A stretch of DNA of 64,000 nt from an uncultured Pelagibacteraceae bacterium. GTDB taxonomy: Bacteria; Pseudomonadota; Alphaproteobacteria; Pelagibacterales; Pelagibacteraceae. The notes under the pieces were generated by a model, which made no database searches, was not told the DNA's origin, and saw nothing but the letters and a program-made list of their open reading frames with translations. Shown here in pieces: positions 40,182 through 49,900 of this stretch (positions are counted from its first letter, which is position 1; each line of letters opens with the position of its first letter). The stretch lies in NCBI GenBank assembly GCA_902611815.1, contig CACMAZ010000003.1, forward strand, positions 18,862 through 82,861. The letters run 5' to 3'. A program made the position numbers and the translations under genes.

Positions 40182-40751
40182 ATGAAAATAACTAGACGAG
40201 AACTTCTTATTAGTGCTGGATCTTTACTTGCTTACTCACAGTTGGGTTCACTAGCTAATGCTGAAGTTAATATCGCTGCACAGCCAGGTGATCAAGAAAT
40301 GATCGCTTCTATGTGCAAAGCTCTATATCCGCATGATAGGTTTCCAATGAGTATCTACATGGATGTAGCTGCTGGAGCTATCAAAAAAGGAAATGCAGAT
40401 ACAGGTGCAAAAATTTCCTTTAGAGCTGGTTTAGATGGCTTGAAGATTAATAAGTTCGACAAGATGAACTTTAAGAAACAAACTAAATACCTAAAATCAA
40501 TAGAGAACACTCCGTTCTTTGGCTTAGTAAGAGGTCATACGGTAGTAGCACTTTATGATCACAAAGAAGTTCACAAAATATTTGGATACCAAGGTGCAAG
40601 CTTTGATAAAGGTGGATACAAAGACGGCGAATACAATGACCTATCATGGTTACCGGAGCCAAGAATTGAAGAGCACCCAGATTTAACTGCTTTTCTAGAC
40701 GACAGCTCGCCGAAAAAATATGCGTCTTTGAAAATTAAAAAAACATTTTAA
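40182..40751 (+). CDS. Tat-exported small subunit of GMC dehydrogenase (gluconate 2-dehydrogenase subunit 3-like)
   Basis: The 189-residue protein begins with a twin-arginine-type signal (KITRRELLISAGSLLAYSQLG, cleavage near ANA-EVN) and then resembles the gluconate 2-dehydrogenase subunit 3 family, the gamma subunit that accompanies membrane or periplasmic GMC flavoproteins: MCKALYPHDRFPMSIYMDVA and FFGLVRGHTVVALYDHKEV. In such systems the small subunit carries the Tat signal and the flavoprotein is co-exported by binding to it. A strong Shine-Dalgarno and C-rich codon use point to high expression. The partner gene follows 17 bases later. Confidence 0.85.
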   Translation: MKITRRELLISAGSLLAYSQLGSLANAEVNIAAQPGDQEMIASMCKALYPHDRFPMSIYMDVAAGAIKKGNADTGAKISFRAGLDGLKINKFDKMNFKKQTKYLKSIENTPFFGLVRGHTVVALYDHKEVHKIFGYQGASFDKGGYKDGEYNDLSWLPEPRIEEHPDLTAFLDDSSPKKYASLKIKKTF

Positions 40752-40768
40752 CTAGGGGAGATATATAA

Positions 40769-42331
40769 ATGAAAATAGACAAAAAAGAAAAAGCTGTTGT
40801 CGTTATAGGATCTGGTCCTGGTGGCGCACAAGTAGCTTATCAATTAACTAAACAGGGTATTCCTGTAGTTCTTTTAGAAGCTGGAAGACGTATTATGAAA
40901 GAAGAGTACGTAAACGAAGAATGGCCAGCTTTCAGCCAAATGGCTTGGTTAGACAAAAGAACTATGTCAGGTAACGCTAGAATAGTTAAAGACTTTAATG
41001 GCTTACCAACATGGTTAGTAAAAGCTGTGGGTGGAACTGCTACACACTGGGCAGGTGCTACTCCACGTTTTCTTGACTATGAATGGAAAACTAAATCAAC
41101 ATACGGAAGCGTTGACGGTGCAACTCTAATGGACTGGCCGATCGATGGTAAAGAAATGAAGCCTTACTATGTAAAGGCTGAAGATGCTATCGGATCAACA
41201 CATAGAGGTGGACGTCCTCCATTACCAGCAAACAACAACTATAAAGTTTTTGCTGAAGGAGCAAAAAGAAATGGTTACAAGTTCTATGCAACAGGACCTT
41301 ACGGTACTAATGCAGCTCCATATGATGGAAGACCAGCATCAATTCAAGATGGTTTTAATTTCCAAGGTGATAAAAATGGTTCAAAATGGAATCCAAACGT
41401 AAGTGAAATTCCAAAAGCCCTTGCAACTGGAAAATTAGAACTAAGAACAAACTCTCAAGCTGTTCAGATAACTACTGACAGTTCAGGAAAAGCTGATGGT
41501 GTTTTATACATGGACACAAAAACTAAAGCTTTACACAGACAAGAAGCTAAAGTTATTTGTGTTGCTGGTAACTCAATTGAGACACCAAGATTGTTCTTAA
41601 TGAGTGCTTCATCAAGATTTCCAAATGGTTTAGCTAACAGCTCAGATCAAGTTGGAAGAAACTACATGAGACACTTAACAGGTTCAGTTTATGCTACATT
41701 TGATAAGCCAGTTAACTTCTTTAGAGGAGAGACTATGGCTGGGTTCTTAGCAGATGAAGTAAAACACAATCCTAAAAGAGGTTTCGTAGGTGGATACTAT
41801 CTTGAGACATTAGCTTTAGGACCATCATTCTTAGGAGCTTTCTTAGATCCAGGTAAATGGGGTAAGAAATTTGCTGACATGATGGATGGATATCAAAATA
41901 TGGCTGGTATGTGGATTGTAGGTGAAGATATGCCTCAAGCAAACAACAGAATAACTTTAGGATCTGCAAAAGACGCTTTTGGTCTTCCTGCTCCTAACGT
42001 TCACTTTGATGATCACCCGAATGATACTGCAATGAGAAACCATGCGTATGAAAAAGGTGAAGCAATATACAAAGCTGTTGGTGCAACACAAACATACAGA
42101 GTTACACCATATCCACACACTCACAACCTTGGCTCTATGAGAATGAGCGCTAAGGCAAAAGATGGTGTTGTAGATAAATGGGGCAGATGCCACGATGTGA
42201 AAAACCTTTTCGTATCAGATGGTTCTGTCATGACTACAGGTGCAGCATGTAACCCAACATTAACGATTACTGCATTAGCTATCAGACAAGGTGAGTATCT
42301 TGCTGATCAACTAAAAAAAGGTAACGTTTAA
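40769..42331 (+). CDS. GMC-family flavoprotein oxidoreductase, large subunit
   Basis: The 520-residue flavoprotein has the FAD motif VVVIGSGPGGAQVAYQL, the ATHWAGATPRF segment, ICVAGNSIETPRLFLMS, and the C-terminal GMC signature with catalytic histidine in HTHNLGSMRM and asparagine in CNPTLTITALAIRQ. It oxidises an alcohol or sugar to the aldehyde, ketone or lactone. It has no signal peptide itself and is probably exported bound to the Tat-tagged small subunit. The expected third, cytochrome c, subunit is not encoded next to it. Codon use suggests a highly expressed enzyme; a perfect terminator follows 11 bases after the stop. Confidence 0.9.
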   Translation: MKIDKKEKAVVVIGSGPGGAQVAYQLTKQGIPVVLLEAGRRIMKEEYVNEEWPAFSQMAWLDKRTMSGNARIVKDFNGLPTWLVKAVGGTATHWAGATPRFLDYEWKTKSTYGSVDGATLMDWPIDGKEMKPYYVKAEDAIGSTHRGGRPPLPANNNYKVFAEGAKRNGYKFYATGPYGTNAAPYDGRPASIQDGFNFQGDKNGSKWNPNVSEIPKALATGKLELRTNSQAVQITTDSSGKADGVLYMDTKTKALHRQEAKVICVAGNSIETPRLFLMSASSRFPNGLANSSDQVGRNYMRHLTGSVYATFDKPVNFFRGETMAGFLADEVKHNPKRGFVGGYYLETLALGPSFLGAFLDPGKWGKKFADMMDGYQNMAGMWIVGEDMPQANNRITLGSAKDAFGLPAPNVHFDDHPNDTAMRNHAYEKGEAIYKAVGATQTYRVTPYPHTHNLGSMRMSAKAKDGVVDKWGRCHDVKNLFVSDGSVMTTGAACNPTLTITALAIRQGEYLADQLKKGNV

Positions 42332-42342
42332 TTAATTAATTT

Positions 42343-42379
42343 AAAAAGGCCCCATATTCATATATGGGGCCTTTTTTTT
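42343..42379 (+). terminator. Intrinsic terminator of the GMC operon
   Basis: AAAAAGGCCCCATAT (42343-42357) and ATATGGGGCCTTTTT (42362-42376) form a perfect 15-base-pair stem with loop TCAT and a following T run. It is the most canonical terminator of the window and the near-symmetric A/T flanks could act in both directions. Confidence 0.92.
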
Positions 42380-42474
42380 ATACCTCATTTAAAATTAATC
42401 GCTAAACAACTAATAAAAATTTTATATCAATTTATAAAACTAAGTACTAATTTGATTGTAATAAATTTTATATC

Positions 42475-43503
42475 ATGAAAAATATTTTAATTATTGGTGC
42501 AGGAGCAATGGGTTCAGCATTTTCAGTACCTTGTGTTGAAAATAATAATAATGTATCTCTTATAGGGACCCACCTCGAAGATAGTTTGATTGAAACAATT
42601 AAATCTAAAAATAATTTTCATCCAAAATTAAATGTAAACTTACCTTCAAAATTAAAAGTAGAAAAAATTGAAAAACTTGATGATTTGATGAAGGAAAAAC
42701 CAGATGTGTTGGTTGTTGGAGTAAGTTCTATCGGAATTGACTGGTTTGTAGATAAAATTGCAGACAAAATTGATAACAAAACCTCTTTAGTAATACTCAC
42801 CAAAGGTCTCTCAATCGTTAATAAAAAACTTAGCACTATTTCAGATAAGATAAAAATAATGTTAAGTGAAAAAGGAATTGAATTTACAAATATATCTGCA
42901 ATCAAAGGCCCTTGTTTAGCAGCTGGTCTAGCTAACAAAATTAGAACAAGCACATTAATTGCAAGCCCTAATATTGCTGAAGCCAAAAAATTACAAAAAA
43001 TAATTTCAACAGATTATTATTCAACAGAAATTTCAGAGGATCTTAATGGCGTTGAATTATCTGGAGCAATTAAAAATATTTATTCTATGATTATCGGTGC
43101 CTCAGAGGGACTGAGTAGTTCATCTGCAAAAAGCGAAGTTAAATCTAAATATTTTCATAATACATCCGCTTCATTAATACATAAATCAATTTCTGAAATG
43201 GCAAAATTTGTAAAACACTATGGAGGTAAATCAGATACTGTTTATGGATTAGCTGGACTTGGAGATTTATATGTAAGCGCAGTTGGTGGAAGAAATAGTC
43301 AAATGGGAAAATACTTAGGCGAGGGATATCTATACAAAGAAGCTAAAAAGAAATTTATGGACGAAGTTACTGTTGAGGGAGCAGAACTTGCAATTGAAGT
43401 AGGAAAAAAAATAAAACAAGACTTAAATGAAAAAGATTTTCCTCTTATGTTAAGCATTATTGAATGTATTTGTGAAAATAAAAAATTAGAAATCAGTTGG
43501 TGA
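42475..43503 (+). CDS. gpsA: NAD(P)-dependent glycerol-3-phosphate dehydrogenase
   Basis: GpsA makes sn-glycerol 3-phosphate from dihydroxyacetone phosphate for phospholipid synthesis. The 342-residue protein shows the NAD motif IIGAGAMGSAFSVPC, TKGLS, the AIKGPCLAAGLA segment (usually SGPSFA.E), the catalytic-lysine region NGVELSGAIKNIYSMIIG, and GLAGLGDLYVSA with GRNSQMGKYLGEG. The GPCLAAGLA deviation puts it in a divergent branch. It is the first gene of a row with the amidotransferase, gshA and gshB, 21 bases before the next start. Confidence 0.88.
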   Translation: MKNILIIGAGAMGSAFSVPCVENNNNVSLIGTHLEDSLIETIKSKNNFHPKLNVNLPSKLKVEKIEKLDDLMKEKPDVLVVGVSSIGIDWFVDKIADKIDNKTSLVILTKGLSIVNKKLSTISDKIKIMLSEKGIEFTNISAIKGPCLAAGLANKIRTSTLIASPNIAEAKKLQKIISTDYYSTEISEDLNGVELSGAIKNIYSMIIGASEGLSSSSAKSEVKSKYFHNTSASLIHKSISEMAKFVKHYGGKSDTVYGLAGLGDLYVSAVGGRNSQMGKYLGEGYLYKEAKKKFMDEVTVEGAELAIEVGKKIKQDLNEKDFPLMLSIIECICENKKLEISW

Positions 43504-43524
43504 TATTTTAATTAATCTTTAATC

Positions 43525-44319
43525 ATGACAATTAAATTATTAATAGTTGAAGGAAACCTACAAGAGGAAAATCAAAATTTTAAAAACGCTGGTATTCAAA
43601 CACATACAGAAAGTTTAAAAGATAGTCTTGCTTACATTACCAAAGATCTCGACATAGATGTTGTTAACCCATCTGCTGATCCTAAAATTTTTGAAAATAT
43701 TGGAAATTTGGAAAAATATGATGGGACAGTGTGGGGTGGTAGTAGTTTAAATATTTACAATAATACTGATGAAATTAAGAGACAAATAATGTTTATGAAA
43801 GAATGTCAAAAAAAAATAAAAAAGATTTTAGCAATTTGTTGGGGCATGCAAGTTGCTGTAGTTGCAGCTGGAGGAGAAGTTAAAAAATCCTCTAACGGAT
43901 CTCATATAGGTATTGCTTTTGATATTGAATTAAACCCTAATGGTCAAAGACATCCTATTTACAAAGGTAAAAAAAATAAATTTTGCTCACCAGCTTTTAA
44001 TTTTGATGAAGTGGTTACTTTACCAAAAGATGCAATTCTATTGGCTTCAAATAATATCAATAAAATTTCAAGTATATCTTTTAATCATGAAAAAAGTGAA
44101 ATATGGGGAATTCAGTATCATCCAGAGATTAAATATGAAAAAATGATAGAATTAATTAAATTTAGAAAAGATAGATTAATAAATCAAAGAAAAGCTTTCA
44201 AATCATATGATGAAATCGATCATCATATAAGTTTGATAAAAAATGAATTATCAAAATCTGAAATAAATCATAGAATGATAGAATTAAAGAACTGGCTAGG
44301 TAGTATAAATGGAAATTAA
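43525..44319 (+). CDS. Stand-alone class I glutamine amidotransferase-like protein
   Basis: The 264-residue protein has the class I amidotransferase triad: nucleophile cysteine in LAICWGMQVAV, and His and Glu in GIQYHPEIK, with the oxyanion turn in GTVWGGSSLN. It lacks any synthase domain and no acceptor enzyme adjoins. It overlaps the start of gshA by 11 bases, so production is coupled to glutathione synthesis. In plants, GGP1, a protein of this same class, removes the gamma-glutamyl group of glutathione conjugates; a similar gamma-glutamyl hydrolase role here is a testable inference. Confidence 0.85.
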   Translation: MTIKLLIVEGNLQEENQNFKNAGIQTHTESLKDSLAYITKDLDIDVVNPSADPKIFENIGNLEKYDGTVWGGSSLNIYNNTDEIKRQIMFMKECQKKIKKILAICWGMQVAVVAAGGEVKKSSNGSHIGIAFDIELNPNGQRHPIYKGKKNKFCSPAFNFDEVVTLPKDAILLASNNINKISSISFNHEKSEIWGIQYHPEIKYEKMIELIKFRKDRLINQRKAFKSYDEIDHHISLIKNELSKSEINHRMIELKNWLGSINGN

Positions 44320-45565
44320 ATCTAAAAATGACATTATAGATTATTTTGCATCAGGCATTAAGCAAGATGAATTAATAGGTGTTGAGAATGAGCAGTTTTT
44401 ATTCAATATTAAAACAAACAAAAGAGCCGAATATGAAAATATTCAAAAATTATTACAAATTTTTATAACAAAATTTGGCTGGCAAGAAATTAAAGAAAAC
44501 GAAAATTTAATAGGGCTAAAATTTAATGGTAAATCGATATCGCTAGAGCCTGGAAATCAAATTGAGTTATCAGGAGACAAATTAAAAAATATTCATGAGG
44601 TTTGTGTAGAGTTGCACAATTTTCAAAAAGAATTAGACTCAGCTTGTTTTGATACTAATTTAACAAATATGGCAACAGGGTACGATCCTGTGACTAAATT
44701 AAAGGATGTACCTAATAATCCAAAAGAAAGATACAAAATAATGACAAATGAAATGCCAAAAGGTGGCGAGCTAAGTTTAAATATGATGTACCAAACATCT
44801 GGAACGCAAGTAAACATGGACTATAGCTCTGAAGAAGATTTTAAAAAAAAATTTAAGTTGATGTGTTACTTAACACCTTTAGCAATTGGCATATTTGCTA
44901 ATTCAGCTGTATATGAAAACAGAGCAAGTGGTTATTTATCTTATCGTGCAAAAGTCTGGCAAAATACCGCGAGAGCGGGTCTACCGAAAATATTTTTAGA
45001 AAACATGGATTTTGAAAAATACGCAGATTTCATTATTAAATTTCCTTTATTATTTATTGAAAAAAATAACTCTTACCATTATGGGGGTGACCAAACATTT
45101 AAAGACTTTATGGAGGGAAATTTACAATCTAACAAATCTATACCGACTGATAAAGATCTTGGACTGCATTTAAGTACAATATTTACCGAGGTGAGATTAA
45201 AAAAATATTTAGAGGTTAGATCAATAGATGAGTGCGAATGGGATTGTCATTGCGCAGGGCCCGCATTTTACACTGGTTTAATTTACGGGAATTTAGAGGA
45301 ATCTTTAGATGTAATAAAAAAATGGGACCAAAGTGAAATTTTAAATGCATATTATGACTCACCTAAAAAAGGTTTAAACACACTAATAAATAATAAAACT
45401 ATTTTAGAATGGGGTAAGATTTTCCTAGATATTTCAAAAAATGGTCTAAAAAAAAGGAAATATATAAATAGCAATAATCAAGATGAGACAGTTTTTTTAA
45501 AAAATGTTGAAAATATACTAAATGAAAAAAAAACTAGAGCCGAAAAGGTATTGGAAAAATTATAA
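44309..45565 (+). CDS. gshA: Glutamate-cysteine ligase, alphaproteobacterial/plant type
   Basis: GshA forms gamma-glutamylcysteine, the first step of glutathione synthesis. The 418-residue protein shows the plant/alphaproteobacterial class pattern: GVENEQFLF near the start (ATP-grasp-like glutamate), SLEPGNQIELSG, ERYKIMTNEMPKGGELSLNMMYQTSGTQVNMDYSSE, and FTEVRLKKYLEVRSIDE. It is a little shorter than typical members (about 450). The start lies within the end of the amidotransferase gene, and gshB follows 2 bases after the stop. Confidence 0.92.
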   Translation: MEIKSKNDIIDYFASGIKQDELIGVENEQFLFNIKTNKRAEYENIQKLLQIFITKFGWQEIKENENLIGLKFNGKSISLEPGNQIELSGDKLKNIHEVCVELHNFQKELDSACFDTNLTNMATGYDPVTKLKDVPNNPKERYKIMTNEMPKGGELSLNMMYQTSGTQVNMDYSSEEDFKKKFKLMCYLTPLAIGIFANSAVYENRASGYLSYRAKVWQNTARAGLPKIFLENMDFEKYADFIIKFPLLFIEKNNSYHYGGDQTFKDFMEGNLQSNKSIPTDKDLGLHLSTIFTEVRLKKYLEVRSIDECEWDCHCAGPAFYTGLIYGNLEESLDVIKKWDQSEILNAYYDSPKKGLNTLINNKTILEWGKIFLDISKNGLKKRKYINSNNQDETVFLKNVENILNEKKTRAEKVLEKL

Positions 45566-45567
45566 AT

Positions 45568-46503
45568 ATGGCTGAAAAAATATTAGCAATACAGGGTAAC
45601 TCTTTTAAAAATCTCAACATTATCACAGACACAACATATCTTTTAGCTCTAGAAGCACAAAGAAGAAGTTATAAGATTTACTGGTATGAGACAAAAGATA
45701 TAAATTTTATAAATTCTAAATTGATTGCCGAGGTTTGTCATATTAAATTTTTAGAAAATAATAAAACTTACTTTAAAATTATATCAAAAAAGAAGTTTGA
45801 ATTAAAAAAATCAAAAGTTATATTTATAAGGCAAAATCCACCTTTCAATATGGATTATGTAACTTCTACATTATTTTTAGATACTATAAAAAATAGTGTA
45901 AAAATAGTTAATGACCCAACCTCTATCAGAAATATATCTGAAAAGTTATTTTCAATTAATTTTAAAAAACTTATGCCACCAACAATTTTCACTAAAAATT
46001 TAGATGAGATTAAAAAATTTATAAAAATTAACAAAAAAATTGTATTAAAGCCTATACATGGGTATGCAGGAAAAGACATAATTTATATTAACGGTTTAAA
46101 AAATGTAAAAAAAATTAGACAATATCTAAAAAAAATTGGTCATGTTATGGCCCAAAAATATTTACCAGGAATTAAATATGGTGATAAGAGAGTTTTTATA
46201 ATTAACGGTAAGGTTAAAGGTGCAATAAGCCGTGTGCCTTCCTCAAATTCAATTTTATCAAATTTATTCCAAGGGGGCAAAGCTATAAAAACTACTCTTA
46301 ACCATAAAGAGTTAAACGTTTCAAATCAAGTAGCTAAAGTCCTAAAAAAAAACGGAATATTTTTTGCAGGTATAGATCTAGTTTCTGGATATCTAATTGG
46401 TGATATAAATGTAACATCACCAACAGGGCTTCCTCAATTTAAAGAATTAACAGGAGTAAATCTTGCAAAAAATTATTGGGATGAGCTAGAAAAATTAAAA
46501 TAA
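45568..46503 (+). CDS. gshB: Glutathione synthase
   Basis: GshB adds glycine to gamma-glutamylcysteine with ATP. The 311-residue protein has an N-terminal pre-ATP-grasp region ([30 protein letters not shown]), then the ATP-grasp domain with [44 protein letters not shown] and [18 protein letters not shown] at the metal site. The glycine-rich loop is intact. Last gene of the gpsA-gshB row; its 3' end overlaps fhs on the other strand by 9 bases. Confidence 0.94.
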   Translation: MAEKILAIQGNSFKNLNIITDTTYLLALEAQRRSYKIYWYETKDINFINSKLIAEVCHIKFLENNKTYFKIISKKKFELKKSKVIFIRQNPPFNMDYVTSTLFLDTIKNSVKIVNDPTSIRNISEKLFSINFKKLMPPTIFTKNLDEIKKFIKINKKIVLKPIHGYAGKDIIYINGLKNVKKIRQYLKKIGHVMAQKYLPGIKYGDKRVFIINGKVKGAISRVPSSNSILSNLFQGGKAIKTTLNHKELNVSNQVAKVLKKNGIFFAGIDLVSGYLIGDINVTSPTGLPQFKELTGVNLAKNYWDELEKLK

Positions 46504-48183
46504 ACCTTCTACCTGACCTTTTTTATTTAATTTAATTTTGTCTGCAGCAGGAATTTTCGGCAACCCTGGCATAGTCATAATTGATCCACATATAACAACA
46601 ATAAATTCTGCTCCAGAAGATAATCTTACGTCTCTAATTGGTATTTCATGATTTGTTGGCGCACCTTTTAATTTTGGATCAGTAGAAAAACTATATTGAG
46701 TTTTTGCTATACAAACTGGAAAATTTTTGAACCCATTATTTTCAAATATATTTAATTTTTGTTTAATCTCTTCAGTTGCTGTAATTTTATCAGCTCTATA
46801 TATTTCTTTTGCAATAATCTCGATTTTTTCCCATAAACTTTTACTATCATTATACAAGAATTTAAATTTTTGTTTTTTTGAATTATTACAAACTCGTACA
46901 ACTTTTTTTGCTAAATCAACTGTTCCTGCTCCACCTTCTGCCCAGTGTTTACAATTACTAACTTCGACATTTAAATTTTTACAAAAATTAATTATTGTCT
47001 TTATTTCTTTTTTAGTATCTAAAACAAAATGATTAATCGCAACTATTGGCTCTATGCCAAATTTTTTAATATTATTTATATGCCTGTCTAAATTTGATAA
47101 TCCTTCTTTTAAAGCATCAATATTCTCAATTTTTAAATTTTCTTTTTCCACACCACCATGCATTTTTAAAGCACGAACTGTGGCAACTATAACAACACAA
47201 CTTGGTTTTATATTTGCTTTTCTACATTTAATATCCAAAAATTTTTCAGCGCCAAGGTCAGCACCAAAACCTGCCTCCGTTACTACGTATTTAGATAACT
47301 TTAAAGCTGACTTTGTTGCAATTACTGAATTACATCCGTGAGCAATGTTAGCGAACGGTCCTCCATGAATTATAGCTGGGTTATGCTCTAGACTTTGAGT
47401 AACATTTGGCCTAATTGCTTCTTTCAGAAGGACTGTCATTGGACCTTGAGCATTTAGGTCTTTTGCATAGACTGGTTTATTATTTTTATCATAAGCAATT
47501 GTAATGTTTCCAATTCTTTTTTCTAAATCAGACAAATCATTAGATAAACAAAAAATTGCCATTACCTCAGATGCCACTGTAATATCAAAACCATCCTCTC
47601 TAGCAAAATCCTTTGCTACTCCTTTAGTATTTATATCTATAAATCTTAAAGCCCGATCGTTCATATCTACAACTCTTTTCCAAACAATTTTTTTTTCATC
47701 AATGTTAAGTTTATTTCCCCAATAAATATGATTATCGATTAAAGCTGACAGAAGGTTATGCGCTGATGTAATAGCATGAAAGTCACCAGTGAAGTGAAGA
47801 TTTATTTGTTCCATAGGAACTACCTGTGCATTACCACCTCCAGCCGCACCTCCTTTCATTCCGAAAGAAGGGCCAAGACTAGGCTCTCTCAAACAAACAA
47901 TAGATTTTTTTCCAATTTTATTTAATCCATCATTTAAACCAACAGATGTTGTAGTTTTACCTTCCCCAGCTGGGGTTGGCGTTATTGCTGTTACAAGAAT
48001 AAGATGACCATCTTTTTTATTTTTAAGTTTATCCAAGAATTCAAAATTTATTTTAGCTATGTGTCTTCCCATGGGACTAAAAGCTTTTGGGTTATCTGGA
48101 ACATTTATCTTTTTTAAAATTTTTGAGATGGGTTTTAGTTTACAACCTCTTGCAATCTCAATATCAGATTTAAATTTTTTCAT
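46495..48183 (-). CDS. fhs: Formate-tetrahydrofolate ligase
   Basis: Fhs joins formate to tetrahydrofolate using ATP (or runs in reverse to yield ATP from formyl-THF). The 562-residue protein has [21 protein letters not shown] (P-loop), [53 protein letters not shown] and the late [15 protein letters not shown] signature. Length is standard (about 556). It fits with the GcvT-like, MetF-like and dimethylglycine dehydrogenase-like genes downstream, closing a route from methyl groups on folate to formate. It is divergent from the methyltransferase-like gene. Confidence 0.97.
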   Translation of the reverse strand: MKKFKSDIEIARGCKLKPISKILKKINVPDNPKAFSPMGRHIAKINFEFLDKLKNKKDGHLILVTAITPTPAGEGKTTTSVGLNDGLNKIGKKSIVCLREPSLGPSFGMKGGAAGGGNAQVVPMEQINLHFTGDFHAITSAHNLLSALIDNHIYWGNKLNIDEKKIVWKRVVDMNDRALRFIDINTKGVAKDFAREDGFDITVASEVMAIFCLSNDLSDLEKRIGNITIAYDKNNKPVYAKDLNAQGPMTVLLKEAIRPNVTQSLEHNPAIIHGGPFANIAHGCNSVIATKSALKLSKYVVTEAGFGADLGAEKFLDIKCRKANIKPSCVVIVATVRALKMHGGVEKENLKIENIDALKEGLSNLDRHINNIKKFGIEPIVAINHFVLDTKKEIKTIINFCKNLNVEVSNCKHWAEGGAGTVDLAKKVVRVCNNSKKQKFKFLYNDSKSLWEKIEIIAKEIYRADKITATEEIKQKLNIFENNGFKNFPVCIAKTQYSFSTDPKLKGAPTNHEIPIRDVRLSSGAEFIVVICGSIMTMPGLPKIPAADKIKLNKKGQVEGLF

Positions 48184-48277
48184 TACTAGAGTTTTTAAGG
48201 GTGTTTATACTTTATTTATCTACTTTAAAAGAAATATTTATAATGGACATTTAATTACATAATACATATCTTAAGTG

Positions 48278-49387
48278 ATGAAAAAAAATTTCCGTTTTTT
48301 CGATAATAGACAAAAATATCTACTTTTTGTTACCACTACTAATGAAAAAAATAAAATTGCTGATGCTTTAAGACCGATTGTTCAAAATTTAAAACCTAAA
48401 AATCCTGCATTAAAAATTTTTGATGCTGGTATGGGAGACGGATCTTTACTAATGAATGTAATGAGACAATGTCATCAAAAAATGCCAAACATACCTTTAC
48501 TAGTTTCAACAAAAGAAATTAGCATGGAAGATGTTAGACTTGGTTTAGAAAAACTTCCAGATAGATTTGCTGAACATAAAAATACTGTTTTTGTAATATC
48601 AAATTTAAATTATGTTGAATCTACCTCTTTAAAATCAAGAAATATTAACAAACAAAAAAAAATGAATTGGAAAGTTGTAAAACTTAAAGGAAATTCATCT
48701 TTAGATTTTTCAAATCAATTAAGAAAACTTAATCAAGAATTCTTAGCAAAAAAATGGCAAGTTGAAACAAATCCTAAAACTGGTACATCAACTTACAAAG
48801 AACCATCAGTAATAGTAATTTACAGAAAAGATCAAGAATTTGTTCTTAAAAATGTAATCCCACAAAAAAATAATGGCAAAACTGATTATGATCTAATTAT
48901 TGCATCTCAACCTTATCGATCAAGAGTTTCTGCTGAAAAAAAAGTAAAATATGTGATTGATCCAATGTTAAGATCTTTAGCTAAAAAAGGAAAATTAGTT
49001 GTAGTGCACGCTTGTGGTGGAGATCCAGGCAATAAGATAATTAAAAAGTTGTGGCCGAAAGAAAATCCATTCCCTTACCTATACTCTTCAATTGAAAAAT
49101 ATATAAAATCTAATACAGAAAAACCATTTTTAAAAACTTTGAAATTTCATAAGGTAAAAAAAATTAGTTATGTTTTAAGAGCTCTCCCAAATGAAATAAA
49201 AGGTGGTATTGCTACTTCTTTAATTTTTTCAGCTTGGAATGCAGCAGTATATGTTAATCAAATGACAGATGAACAAATTTTTAAAGTGCAAAGATCTAAA
49301 AATTATCAAAAAATAGTTCAACAAGTGGTTAATAAATATAAAGGCTTATATTTTAAAAATGAATTATTTGTCATAGAAAAAAGGTAA
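48278..49387 (+). CDS. SAM-dependent methyltransferase-like protein, unknown substrate
   Basis: The roughly 369-residue protein has a class I methyltransferase motif I, LKIFDAGMGDGSLLMNVM, at about residue 45, a second acidic strand LLVSTKEISMED, and YDLIIASQPYRSRVSAEKK at the motif IV position. An insertion of about 80 residues separates these. The remainder (GKLVVVHACGGDPGNKIIKKLWP) resembles motif V/VI strands. I do not recognise the family. The ATG at 48278 is preferred over the GTG at 48275 one codon earlier. It stands alone between divergent fhs and the convergent GNAT gene. Confidence 0.7.
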   Translation: MKKNFRFFDNRQKYLLFVTTTNEKNKIADALRPIVQNLKPKNPALKIFDAGMGDGSLLMNVMRQCHQKMPNIPLLVSTKEISMEDVRLGLEKLPDRFAEHKNTVFVISNLNYVESTSLKSRNINKQKKMNWKVVKLKGNSSLDFSNQLRKLNQEFLAKKWQVETNPKTGTSTYKEPSVIVIYRKDQEFVLKNVIPQKNNGKTDYDLIIASQPYRSRVSAEKKVKYVIDPMLRSLAKKGKLVVVHACGGDPGNKIIKKLWPKENPFPYLYSSIEKYIKSNTEKPFLKTLKFHKVKKISYVLRALPNEIKGGIATSLIFSAWNAAVYVNQMTDEQIFKVQRSKNYQKIVQQVVNKYKGLYFKNELFVIEKR

Positions 49388-49399
49388 TCAATTAACTTT

Positions 49400-49855
49400 T
49401 TAAAGTTTTAGAGACATGTAACATGAGTTTGGGTCGTCAACGTAATGGCTAAAAGGTTGACATTCTGTGAAACCTAAGTTTTTAAATAATTTACGAGCTG
49501 GTAGAAAAAATTCACCTGACCCCGTTTCAACACTAATTTTTTGAATATTTAATTTTCGAGATTTATCAATTAGAACTTTAATAATTTTATTTCCATAACC
49601 CTTTTTTCTAAAAGAATCTGAAACACGAATTGATTTGAATTCACCATGCTTAGGATCTAAAAATTTTAAAGCTCCACACCCGATTAACTCATCGTTTTCA
49701 TATATACTCCAAAACTTAATACTTTTGTTTTGCAAACCCTGAATGTCTAGCACGTGGGTACTTCCTTCAGGTGAAACTGATCTTAATTCGATAAAATGTT
49801 TTTTTAAAAGTTCATTAACTTCAGGATTATCAAAATTACCTTCAATAGTTTTCAT
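49400..49855 (-). CDS. GNAT-family N-acetyltransferase
   Basis: The 151-residue protein has the GNAT core: a beta-bulge strand ELIGCGALKFLDPKHGEFKSIRVSDSFRKKGYGNKII with the pyrophosphate-binding RKKGYG loop, and a C-terminal ARKLFKNLGFTEC helix-strand. It is similar in plan to YsnE-type acetyltransferases. Substrate unknown. A 45-base gap of A/T-rich sequence separates it from the metallo-hydrolase upstream on the same strand. Confidence 0.88.
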   Translation of the reverse strand: MKTIEGNFDNPEVNELLKKHFIELRSVSPEGSTHVLDIQGLQNKSIKFWSIYENDELIGCGALKFLDPKHGEFKSIRVSDSFRKKGYGNKIIKVLIDKSRKLNIQKISVETGSGEFFLPARKLFKNLGFTECQPFSHYVDDPNSCYMSLKL

Positions 49856-49900
49856 ATCAATTGAATATCTATATTGAAAATTTAATTTATCAAATAAAAA

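Noticed and set aside
41184-42193. Several ORFs in other frames of the GMC flavoprotein gene
   Set aside because: The reading frame of the 520-aa protein is continuous and holds all catalytic motifs; the others are shadows helped by higher GC and fewer stops.
46727-47725. Three plus-strand ORFs of 73-101 aa opposite fhs
   Set aside because: They are antisense shadows of a clearly conserved fhs gene, with low-complexity Phe/Ser/Leu-rich translations and no start signals.
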